Shown here in pieces: positions 54,802-63,836 of a stretch of DNA of 64,000 bases. This DNA comes from Hanleya hanleyi. Taxonomy: Eukaryota > Mollusca > Polyplacophora > Lepidopleurida > Hanleyidae. Location: the NCBI GenBank assembly GCA_036873755.1, contig JAVTVY010051595.1, positions 186,001 to 250,000 of the forward strand, written 5' to 3'. Positions within the stretch are counted from its first letter, which is position 1. Every line of letters begins with the position of its first letter. The position numbers and the translations under genes were made by a program. The notes beneath the pieces are model-generated. The model made no database searches. It was not told the DNA's origin and was given only the letters and a program-made list of their open reading frames with translations.

Positions 54802-55563
54802 ATGGAACATACGGAAAAAATGATGCTGGTCGAACCTCGACTGTTACAGAGTTTGCAATCACCCTATCCCGTACCGGCCACAGTGCAACAACTCCAGTCT
54901 CTGGATGAAGAGATGAATAGTATACTGCAACGTCGATTACCCGATCACGAGAAAATTCAACTCTACCATCATACGCTGAACCGGTACCAGACGTTTATGG
55001 ATCAATATAGAGGGAGTAGTACTAGTAGTACACCACCACTGCCACCACTACCCACCACCACCACTGCCACAACTACTCTCACATCCCCGGCACCCCCTTC
55101 ACCTGAGCTGGAAGAGGAAGTGTTGACCAGTGTGCCTAAAGCCTTCAAGACCAAGGCCCGTTTATTGTTGGACCGGGTGAAACAGAATGCCAATATGAGT
55201 TGGAACGCGGAAGGAAAACTGCTGATTCGAAACAAAGTGGTGCCGGGGTCTCATATGACCGATTTGATCAACGATATGGTCCGTTCTCGCAAACACTCTA
55301 ATCCACCGGGCTGGGAAGTCTTTGCTGAGGGATTAAAAGACACGCACATCCCTCAAGAATTGGTAGGGAATCCTAACCGTTGGGCCTTTATGCAGGAATC
55401 GACCCGACACCAACCACCACCACCACGTGCCTCCTCTTCTTGGTCGCCCATGTCACCGCCCAAAACACCACAACAACCACGACGCGGGGGCCCTACCCGA
55501 TCTAAGTCACCGCGACGATCACAACGCCAAGGTAAGGCGCCCAAGACCTGGGAACCCTACTAA
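54802..55563 (+). CDS. Conserved Polinton protein of unknown function (253 aa)
   Basis: The N-terminal helix LDEEMNSILQRRLPDHEKIQ is followed by a Thr/Pro linker. A folded block follows (KARLLLDRVKQNANMSWNAE, then PGSHMTDLINDMVRSRKHSN, PPGWEVFAEGL and NPNRWAF). The tail is basic and Pro/Arg-rich. The WN..G ... PGS...DL ... GW..F pattern recurs in other animal Polintons as far as I recall; role unknown, perhaps a virion or scaffolding protein. Confidence 0.65.
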   Translation: MEHTEKMMLVEPRLLQSLQSPYPVPATVQQLQSLDEEMNSILQRRLPDHEKIQLYHHTLNRYQTFMDQYRGSSTSSTPPLPPLPTTTTATTTLTSPAPPSPELEEEVLTSVPKAFKTKARLLLDRVKQNANMSWNAEGKLLIRNKVVPGSHMTDLINDMVRSRKHSNPPGWEVFAEGLKDTHIPQELVGNPNRWAFMQESTRHQPPPPRASSSWSPMSPPKTPQQPRRGGPTRSKSPRRSQRQGKAPKTWEPY

Positions 55564-55606
55564 GGGCACCCTACTAAGGGCACCCTACTAATAACTCCTA
55601 TAAAAA
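55561..55606 (+). promoter_or_regulatory. Promoter of the capsid gene cluster: triple repeat and TATA box
   Basis: TAAGGGCACCCTAC-type units occur three times (55561-55590), followed by TATAAAAA at 55599-55606, 36 bp before the penton gene ATG. It is the only clear TATA box ahead of the penton, small basic protein, major capsid and protease genes. Confidence 0.6.
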
Positions 55607-55641
55607 CCCGGTGCAGAAGCCAGAACAACTCAGTCGTCGTC

Positions 55642-56430
55642 ATGTTTTACCTGACGTTGCCCAGTAATAGCTCACTCGACGTGTTTCCTGACAACACCTT
55701 GACCAAGTATGTCACTCAATTACCCCAACCGTTACATTTACCTGGACGATGGGAATGTGGACTGGTGGATATTCAATACCCTTACTCATGGTACAACGTA
55801 CAAAACCGAGAAGTATGGTACGAAGTGACCTACGAAGGTGATATCTACAGACTGACTCTCCCCCAAGGCCAATACGATACGCCCCAGAAGTTCATACAGG
55901 GTCTGCTGGACTTGTTGGAGTACAAGGCTCTAAAGGAGAGCACGGATACTGCAACACGCCTGATAGCCTTTCGCTTCAAGGAAAAAGTGTTCTTCGATGT
56001 CAACGTACACAACGACAAGAGCTCTATCATGCTGAGCCCTAACGTGGCTGTGAAACTCAGTCCTACACTACAGCAAATGTTACGGCTGCCTTACAGCGTC
56101 TACACGGGTCCCGCCATTGACAACGGTACACATTTGATGGATATGAAAGTAGGTATGTACGGACTGTACGTCTACTCGGACGCAGTGGACAGCCATATTG
56201 TGGGTGATGTGAACACACCTCTGTTACGGGTGGTGTCCATTAGCAAGACGTATGGCGATCAAGCCACCCAGAGTTTCAACCATATAATGTACCTGCCCGT
56301 ACGACATACCGATATCAACACGATCACGGTAGATATAAGAGATGACACGGGACGTCCGATCCCATTCGAACGAGGAAAAGTGGTGCTGACACTTGCTTTC
56401 CGACAAGTCCGCTCTCCTCACTTCGTATAA
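55642..56430 (+). CDS. Minor capsid (penton-like) protein, single jelly roll (262 aa)
   Basis: MFYLTLPSNSSLDVFPDNT opens the protein and the WECGLVDIQYPYSWYNV region matches the Polinton penton family. Later parts include SPTLQQMLRLPYSVYTG, VGMYGLYVYSD, and a conserved end (YLPVRHTDINTITVDIRDDT, then VVLTLAFRQ). It would form the capsid vertices. Length is as usual. The stop overlaps the next ATG as TAATG. Confidence 0.92.
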   Translation: MFYLTLPSNSSLDVFPDNTLTKYVTQLPQPLHLPGRWECGLVDIQYPYSWYNVQNREVWYEVTYEGDIYRLTLPQGQYDTPQKFIQGLLDLLEYKALKESTDTATRLIAFRFKEKVFFDVNVHNDKSSIMLSPNVAVKLSPTLQQMLRLPYSVYTGPAIDNGTHLMDMKVGMYGLYVYSDAVDSHIVGDVNTPLLRVVSISKTYGDQATQSFNHIMYLPVRHTDINTITVDIRDDTGRPIPFERGKVVLTLAFRQVRSPHFV

Positions 56431-56867
56431 TGTACGCGCCTTACCAGTGCCATACGCCCAGCTATGCCGACTACTACAAGAAACAACCGGGCGGAGGCTT
56501 GCCCATGTTTAGCGGTGCACGCATGCAACGAGGTCACGGATTGGGGAACATACTGGGCAGCATTGTGAAAACGTTTTTACCCTTGGTGATACGGGGTGTG
56601 AAAGCGGTGGGAAAACAAGCGGTACGCAGTGGATTGCGCGTGGCCGGTGATGTGATGGAAGGCACAGCACCCCGACAAGCCTTCAAACGACGGGCTAAAG
56701 AAGCCGGCGGCGTCTTGATCGCCAAAGCCCTTAAAAGACAAAGACCGACACAGCCAAGATTCATTCAACGTCCAACACGCCGACGACGCACACCCCAGAG
56801 GAGGACTAAGACCAGGACGAACAAGAAGAAGAAGAGGAGTAATAATAGGAGAGACATCTTCGCATAA
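56430..56867 (+). CDS. Small basic virion protein with membrane-active-like N-terminus (145 aa)
   Basis: Contains GGGLPMFSGARMQRGHGLGN followed by an amphipathic helix (ILGSIVKTFLPLVIRGVKAV) and a C-terminus dominated by Arg and Lys. Position between penton and major capsid genes and composition recall adenoviral core or lytic proteins (pVI/pX type); homology is not demonstrated. It starts and ends in TAATG overlaps with its neighbours. Confidence 0.7.
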   Translation: MYAPYQCHTPSYADYYKKQPGGGLPMFSGARMQRGHGLGNILGSIVKTFLPLVIRGVKAVGKQAVRSGLRVAGDVMEGTAPRQAFKRRAKEAGGVLIAKALKRQRPTQPRFIQRPTRRRRTPQRRTKTRTNKKKKRSNNRRDIFA

Positions 56868-58177
56868 TGGCATTCATTCACTCCGAGTCATGTCCGTCTA
56901 CCAACAGTGAATTGGATTTGTGGACTATTCCACCCACCCAAACCAGTGTAGCCGAAGGACGTTGGGTAGAACATCGACCCCTGTCTAGCCTGACGGGGGT
57001 GGGCCCCGTGGAATTTACCATTGAAAACAAAGATACGGCCTACCTGGATTTAGCCCACACGTACTTGTACGTGAAAGCCAAAATAACGGACAACGACGGG
57101 GCGGACATAGAGGCCGATGCGGTAGTAAGCCCGGTGAATCTTTGGCTGCACTCCTTGTTCCAACAGGTGGATATAGCGCTGAACGATAAACTCATCAGTA
57201 CGTCCACCAATACGTACCCGTACCGAGCCTACATGGAGACGCTGTTGTCGTACAGCAGTGATGCCAAAAAATCACACTTACAAGCTCAGCTGTACTTCAA
57301 GGATACACCCGGAGTCTTCAACAACATACTCGGTGCCAATAATGGATTCGTCGTACGCAAAAGACTGGCAGCCCAAAGCAAGTCCATCGATATGATGGGA
57401 CGACTGCACGCCGATCTGTTCCTGCAAGACCGCTACATGGTGAACGGAGTATCCATCAAGATCAAGTTGATCCGGTCCTTACCCGCGTTCGCCTTAATGG
57501 CCGGTGGAGCCGGGGGTGTCAATTACAAAATCGTCATTGAAGATGCAGCCCTGTTTGTCCGTACGGTAGATTTGCAACAGGGCGTGTTGCTGAGTCACAT
57601 GGAAGCCTTATCGAAAAAACCAGCCCTGTACCCCATCCGACGCGTACAGACCAAGGTGTTCTCTGTGCCAGCAGGTACGATGATGGCCAACCGTGAAAAT
57701 TTATTTCTAGGGGATCTGCCTAAACGTTTTACCCTGGCGTGTGTGACCAACACCACTTTCAATGGAAATTGGGCTGAGAATCCGTTCAAATTTGACCATT
57801 TCAACATCAACTTTGTGACACTGCACGTGGCCGGCCATCAAATTCCAGCCCGTCCATTACAACCGGACTTTCTTAACAAAAACTATGTGCGGACCTACCT
57901 GAACCTGTTTACAGCCACAGGACAAAACAACCAGGACGAAGGCAATAACATCACTCGAGAGGACTTTACCCGTGGGAACGCATTGTTCGCCTTTGACCTC
58001 ACCCCCACCTTGGAACACGATCATCAACTGGCTTTGCTGAAGAAAGGAAACCTACGGTTGGAACTGCGTTTCGCCACCGCTCTAACCCACACCATTAACG
58101 TGATTTGCTACGCCGAGTTTGATAACGTCATCAGCGTGGATCAGCAAAGAAACGTGCTGTGTGACTACGCCAGCTAA
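56867..58177 (+). CDS. Major capsid protein, double jelly roll (436 aa)
   Basis: The GPVEFTIENKDTAYLDLAHT, YLYVKAKI, NLWLHSLFQQVDIALNDKL and NTYPYRAYMETLLSYSSDA blocks are characteristic of Polinton major capsid proteins. The second jelly roll ends RLELRFATALTHTINVICYA. Complete frame, normal length. Its preservation beside a dead polymerase argues for recent or trans-maintained activity. Confidence 0.95.
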   Translation: MAFIHSESCPSTNSELDLWTIPPTQTSVAEGRWVEHRPLSSLTGVGPVEFTIENKDTAYLDLAHTYLYVKAKITDNDGADIEADAVVSPVNLWLHSLFQQVDIALNDKLISTSTNTYPYRAYMETLLSYSSDAKKSHLQAQLYFKDTPGVFNNILGANNGFVVRKRLAAQSKSIDMMGRLHADLFLQDRYMVNGVSIKIKLIRSLPAFALMAGGAGGVNYKIVIEDAALFVRTVDLQQGVLLSHMEALSKKPALYPIRRVQTKVFSVPAGTMMANRENLFLGDLPKRFTLACVTNTTFNGNWAENPFKFDHFNINFVTLHVAGHQIPARPLQPDFLNKNYVRTYLNLFTATGQNNQDEGNNITREDFTRGNALFAFDLTPTLEHDHQLALLKKGNLRLELRFATALTHTINVICYAEFDNVISVDQQRNVLCDYAS

Positions 58178-58185
58178 GAGTCATC

Positions 58186-58662
58186 ATGGATACAGAGCAG
58201 CTGATGGGCATACTCCAGCGAGATCCGAAGATCCCCTTTCGAGGTGTGTTTCCACGCAATGTGTTTCCCACCCACTCTTCCACCCCAGCAGCCTACATCC
58301 TGAATACAGACACGAGGAGTCGACCCGGTGAACATTGGATAGCTGTGTACGTGGACACCCTAGGCCAAGGCGAATACTTTGATTCCTACGGACTTGCACC
58401 CCTCCATGCCGATTTGGTGAAATTCATGGACGTCTCTACTACAAAGTGGCGTTGGAATACTCAAAGATTACAAGGACCCTTGAGTAGTGTGTGCGGACAG
58501 TACTGTGTGTTTTATCTCACTCACCGGAGTAGAGGACATTCTATGCCCAGTATCGTACACATGTTTGATGATTATTGTCAAGCCGAAGACCGTGATGTCC
58601 TCGTCTATGACTGGACGGCCTCTCGTTTTAATGTGCATGCTCCATTTCTCTGGTTAACTTAA
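58186..58662 (+). CDS. Adenain-like cysteine protease (158 aa)
   Basis: Capsid maturation protease of the Ulp1/adenain type. Catalytic His is in GEHWIAVYVD, the acidic residue in YFDSYG, and the Cys in LSSVCGQYCVFYL. Length fits Polinton proteases. An AATAAA signal follows at about 58735, the end of the rightward gene cluster. Confidence 0.92.
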   Translation: MDTEQLMGILQRDPKIPFRGVFPRNVFPTHSSTPAAYILNTDTRSRPGEHWIAVYVDTLGQGEYFDSYGLAPLHADLVKFMDVSTTKWRWNTQRLQGPLSSVCGQYCVFYLTHRSRGHSMPSIVHMFDDYCQAEDRDVLVYDWTASRFNVHAPFLWLT

Positions 58663-58734
58663 AAAATGTACTGCGTGCGCGCAGGCCACTTGTTTATTGT
58701 TATTGTTATGACGTTGTTGTTCTGACGTTCTGTT

Positions 58735-58740
58735 GAATAA
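58735..58740 (+). terminator. Polyadenylation signal after the protease gene
   Basis: AATAAA about 75 nt after the stop of the last rightward gene, followed by A-rich sequence. Confidence 0.5.
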
Positions 58741-58897
58741 AAGATAAAAAAAACACAAAAAAATGTTTTGACTTTCTTTTTTATTTAAGTCAACAAGAAT
58801 GGGATACTGAATAGGTACAAATAGAATACAGGGTACAAATAGTAGGGGTATGTACACATAGAATAGTAGTGGTATGTATAAGGTACAAAAAAAGTTC

Positions 58898-58981
58898 TGT
58901 CAGGAGTAGGATTCGAACCTACGACAGCAATCGCCGACCAGCACTTAATACCGGCGCCTTAGACCACTCGGCCATCCTGAC
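58898..58981 (-). tRNA. tRNA-Leu (anticodon UAA)
   Basis: Minus strand, 84 nt including the discriminator A. The acceptor stem GTCAGGA/TCCTGAC is perfect. The D arm GGCCGAGTGGTCTAAGGC is typical of class II tRNA-Leu. The anticodon loop ATTAAGT carries TAA, and there is a paired variable arm. The T arm GTAGG-TTCGAAT-CCTAC is perfect. Two G-U pairs occur in the anticodon stem. A run of seven T follows the 3' end and would terminate Pol III. No intron. It lies between protease and PolB inside the Polinton. Confidence 0.88.
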
Positions 58982-59032
58982 TTTTACAGTTTTATAACTC
59001 GTGTATCAACAATTATAGTTCCACATTGTTTT

Positions 59033-62000
59033 TTACAAGTCCAAGTAGGTGGTGCTCACACCGTCGGCCAACACTTTTCGTTTGGGATAAAAGAAAGTAA
59101 AGGCGTCTCGTTGCTGGATATAGGTGCGCATCTGGTGGTCGACGACCCGGAATCCTCTGTTAGTGCCACTCGCACTGGCCTGGCTTTGCAACACGCCCAG
59201 GTAGAGGGCTTTGTCGATGGCAGGGTCACGTCGGTTGACGCCTTTACAACTAAACTTATTTTCCTCTCCTTCTCCTCCGTCTCCTCCGTAACAGTAATAC
59301 GTCTTGGAAGAGAGCGCAATCATAGCATCCCCACTCCACTCCAGCTTGAACAGGCCCGGCGTACGCTTATCGTACTGGTAATGGTCACGTCGAGGTAGCC
59401 ACTGGTCCCGTTCCGCTTCATACTGGGTCCGTAACTCTGGTTTCACCAGGGACTCCCAATCTGCATTAGAGACGGCCATGTAGGCCGAGTCGGTATCCAT
59501 CTCCATGAGTTGCCAGTCTGAGGGATTAAAATACACACCCATGAAAATCATAGAGAAACTGCAGCATCCTCAGCTTGGCCACCTGGTATACCATACATCC
59601 AATCTGCAGGGGTAAGTTGTACCGGATAGTCTTCTTGGCTGAAGTGACTTCATAGGTGTCGTCATCGATGACCTCCACGGACCGAAACAGAGGAGAATTC
59701 ACTTTTTTGCGGGCTTGGGCAGTAGTACAAATGTTCACGTTGACGTGCTTATCCTGGTTCGTTACCGTTTTTCCGTAATAACCATTGCCAGTGAGCTTCC
59801 AAGATTCAGCGATGATGGCCTGACTCGGGTATTCATCACCTTGACGACGGGCCGACGTCACGATGTCGGCATTCTCCGCAAAACAAGCGTCGGGTACGTA
59901 CTGTATCACTTGATATATTTGAGTAATTTCCAAACCGTGGTTCATGTACCACTGCAGTAAGGGCGTGCCCAGCAAGATTTTCTCGGCCCACATACTACCA
60001 ATCAACATCCGTCGAGGTTGAGGCAAACACTCGTGTTGCTCCGCATAGGTCCTCATGGTGTCCCCAATATCCGCCCGACCCACCAGCGTGTTCTTAAAGA
60101 TGGGAGGGCACTGGGCGAAGAGAGGCTTGAGAGTGTCGGGAACATGCAAATCACATTCGACAAAGCCGTAGAGGTCTCCCGAACGAATGGCGTCCAACAT
60201 CTGTGGCAGACTCAGCAGTCGCCGACGACTCAAGGGGTACTCGCGCTCTTTTAGGAAACGTCGTAAATGGGGCAGGGCCTGGCACATCGTGTGAAATTCA
60301 CACTCCCACATTTCAATCAGATGGTATCCTCTCTCTTTCACATAATCACCGTTCGCCACCACTTCTTCCCGTAATTCTTGCGGTGTTTTTCCACGTCGCT
60401 CGTTGAAGCGTCCAGCGCTGAAATGGCATTCGTGTCCGTGCCAGTAACAGCCATAAAACTGGAAAACGGTCGGTGTTCCTTGTACAAGGGAAAACCCATC
60501 GACGGGGAGTCGACGATCTCCTATACCCTTCTCTGTGGCGTTGGTCTGGTGTCGTATATAAATTCCCCGTCGATAGGCTTCCCAGTCCAACCACTGGTCG
60601 GCGAGATGTTTGTACGGCGTACGTTGAGGTGTGAAATGTTGACCGTCTGCCCACCAACGCGTATAATGCCCGCTGGGCATGGGTTGGGCCAGCGACCACA
60701 GGTAGAGGGCATTGGCGTCAAAGCCAATGATTTTGGCACAGGGTTTCCCACTGGGCAGAGTCGTGACATCCTTCTCGTGATAACGGTGAAAAATAAGGCT
60801 AGGTCCGCCGACGATGTTCTGTTTTAGACAATCATGCATGTCTGCATCTTTTTGCTGTATCAGCGAGAAGTACGTAGCACACTCTTGAAAAAGATGGCGA
60901 AGCGCCAGACCCGGTAAACTCAAGCACTCCTTGAAGATGTCGACGTGCATTTGGCGACGAAAGAGTTGCACCATTTTCTCGGCCGCTTCCAGGAAAGGAA
61001 CCACATCTAGGTTATTATACCATATCAGGAAATCTCGCAAGGTCTGCATATGTTCATCGTTCCATACCTGCTGTAGTTCCCGGTACGTGTCTTCCGGACA
61101 TTCCACTTGCTTCAAATCATCAAAGAAGGCGTGCCGGGGTGGCAACTGTGTTTCCTGCAAACGGTCGAGCGATGATATATACGTGTAAGGGAACCTCCCT
61201 TTGGTTTGTGCACAGTTATAGGCCTTGACCCACTGATCATAGCTACAATTAGGAGCTAGGTAGTTCCGTACATCCAGGAAATGCAGTGACGTGGTAGTGA
61301 GGGCCATATGATTATTGATCTTCTTGATCACGGACTTGATGGTATTAGCCTGGGCCAAGTAAGGGTAGAGAAATTCTTTCACCATGTTCAAATCATAACG
61401 TCCCGAGTTGAAGCCGAGCACCGGTAACTGGCCTAGGTATTGTAGGAACCGTAACTTCAATTTCTCCGCATACGGTTTCGGTAAAGGTACATCCTGCGAC
61501 TGCAGAGGCTGCGACTGCAGGGACTCAGACACGGACTCGGACTCTTCATCATCACTAAACGCTACACCCGGTATAGGAATGCGGTCGTCCAGTTGGTCCA
61601 GTACGTCCTGAAACTTGGCCACCAATAGTTCTGTACTAGCCGCACTGACTTGCTCTAAATACTCCATCATACGGGTGATCAACTCATGGGAATCTCCCGT
61701 GGACACGAAGCAGACAGGCGCAGCGTCATAGCCGGGTACGTTGCTGGAAATACTGACACTCAGAGGAATATGGCGCTGCGTCCACTGCGTTTTTGCTGAA
61801 AACATGTCCATGGGCTCCAACAGGGCCTCAAAATCGTAACACGCCCGGAAGGGGAAATAACGATCCGCCTCCGGTATGATCACACCCTCATCGGCCAGTT
61901 CCTGGAAAATAGTTGGCGTATTATGATACACTCCACCCGGATATACTCGCTTGACACTGTTGTCACAGATTTTCTCGTGGTGATGTAAGTCGTTGGAACG

Positions 62001-63141
62001 GTAAAACACCCGATGGCATTGGGCACAACTGAAAGACTGAGCGTACTGGCTCATATTGTAGATCAGTGAAAAATGACTCACGCCATTGTCGTCGAACACA
62101 TTGACTTTCATCGTAGCAGCATACCGTTCTGTTGAACGCCGAACCAATTCAGCCACAAATGTATCGTCCTCGCATCGTAATCGGTATACAAAGATATTGA
62201 TGTCGAACAGTGTTTCCACGTCATCCAAATTCTTGAACGGAACTCCACGGAAGTGCCGCTTATCCAAGTCTTGCCGGCATCATTGAAAATTGTTGACCGC
62301 TTCTCTCTTGCAGGAAACAAGCCTATGTTTATGTATACTTTTGTCTTTTTGAATTTGGTGCTAATACTGTTATATGGAAATGGAATAGGTCTTTGGATTA
62401 TGGACGCGGATATTCTCTAATGGACGACGGCTGGATTATGAATGACGGACTAGACGCTTGTAATTGCTGCTGTAAATACTGTTCCCAATAGTCATTGGCC
62501 ACTCTGTCACAACCCCGGGGGTCACACTCGTCCAGATGCACGGCCAAACACCGAAACAGACATTTCCGGTCTTTGTAGGGCTCGTGTTTCCCTGCTGTTA
62601 ATGCATACAGGCCGTGTCGATGAAGCAACCACGGGGGTAGTAGTACAGGGGCACCGATAGGATGATCTCTCATTTTCGTGACGAAAAATGTGACGTTAGT
62701 CACCATTTCCACAAGCCACTGGGTATTGGGGCGTTGCAACCGAGCCCATTCCAATGGATCCAACGTAGTCAGTTGGTCGATGAGTGGCTCCAGAGAAATG
62801 GCATCCGTCACCGTGAACGGCTGGTCAAACACATAGGTATTATTGCTGGGATAATAATACCGCATCTGGTCCGTCTCCTTGTGCCGTAAAATGTACCCGA
62901 ATGTCATATTCAACTTGAACGCTGTCACCTGATCTTTGAAAATGTTCTCGGCATAGGTAGACAGATACGTGAGGTCCTGCAGTCGGTAGTTATAAAAGTC
63001 CAATAGACGACGGTCACGGTGAAAACAATGGCGTATGGTAGCCCAGTGACGTTGATAAATGTCCCTGACACGCTAATCTTCAGGCAAGACTTCAACCGGA
63101 GGTGCTGCTGGGTCCCAGGGAAAATCTTCTCCACGTCTCAT
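59033..63141 (-). pseudogene. Protein-primed DNA polymerase B of the Polinton, broken in three places
   Basis: Would replicate the element from its protein-capped ends. The gene starts at an ATG at 63141, under the right-TIR TATA box. Break 1: TAG at 63073-63075, 22 codons in. Break 2: a transposon of about 195 bp at 62268-62465. Break 3: a one-base frame change near 59545. Motifs still visible include exonuclease RACYDFEALL and LGFNSGRYDLNMV, polymerase motif A FDANALYLW, motif B KLTGNGYYGK and motif C MDTDSAYMA; motif C lies beyond the third break. A zinc-knuckle-like C..C...H...H region is in the N-terminal third. The protein cannot be made from this copy. Confidence 0.93.
62268..62465 (-). 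mobile_element. Hairpin-MITE family insertion inside PolB
   Basis: Shares sequence with 39950-40085, 40550-40800 and 19662-20012 (GCATCATTGAAAATTGTTGA; GGACGACGGCTGGATTATGA). It separates the PolB segment ending YWEQYLQQQ from the one starting DKRHFRG. No clear target duplication was seen. Confidence 0.8.
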
Positions 63142-63149
63142 GCTTTTCG

Positions 63150-63836
63150 TCTCATACAAGCGGATAGGCAAGCAGGCAGGCAGACAGGAAGGCAGGCAGG
63201 CAGGGAGGCAGGCAGGCAGGTCAGGTCAGGTAAGTCAGATTGCAATAAGTCACAGTGCTACGCAGAGTAGTGCAATGAATACACCCCTACCCTAAAAATC
63301 GACTCCTTTTATACGTTTTTCTACAATCCGCCATCTTGCACCCACCTCCCACCACCATACAACCACAGGCCGCCATCTTGCACCCACCTCCCACCACCAT
63401 ACAACCACAGGCCGCCATCTTGCACCCACCTCCCACCACACAGGCCGCCATCTTGCACCCACCTCCCACCACACAGGCCGCCATCTTGCACCCACCTCCC
63501 ACCACCATACAACCACAGGCCGCCATCTTGCACCCACCTCCCACCACCATACAACCACAGGCCGCCATCTTGCACCCACCTCCCACCACCATACAACCAC
63601 AGGCCGCCATCTTGCACCCACCTCCCACCACCATACAACCACAGGCCGCCATCTTGCACCCACCTCCCACCACCATACAACCACAGGCCGCCATCTTGCA
63701 CCCACCTCCCACCACCATACAACTACACCCCACGTGACATCAATACTCGCTTCTGATTGGCTGACGCGTGACGTCACAAAGGTCATATGCAAATTTCTGA
63801 GGTCAATGAGCTTCATTTTGCGGATTGTATACTACT
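63150..63836 (-). repeat. Right terminal inverted repeat of the Polinton
   Basis: Mirror of 43104-43870: a (CAGG)n-rich inner part (63165-63230), a TATA segment, ten AAGATGGCGGC-bearing units (63330-63720), and the unique outer segment ending ...TTGTATACTACT at 63836. Confidence 0.92.
63306..63313 (-). promoter_or_regulatory. TATA box in the right TIR (PolB promoter)
   Basis: TATAAAAG on the minus strand, about 165 bp upstream of the PolB ATG at 63141; identical to the left TIR box. Confidence 0.6.

Larger units (their letters stand above)
43104..63836. mobile_element. Polinton/Maverick (adintovirus-like) element, 20.7 kb
   Basis: Inverted termini begin AGTAGTATACAA on both sides and extend for roughly 700 bp. 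Inside are all Polinton hallmark genes: retroviral-type integrase, packaging ATPase, adenain-like protease, penton-like minor capsid, double-jelly-roll major capsid and protein-primed PolB. The length suits Polintons (15-25 kb). The six bases outside the two ends (ACCATG and CATGTG) do not form the expected 6-bp direct duplication. PolB is broken, so the copy is probably inactive alone, but the virion genes are open. Confidence 0.95.
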
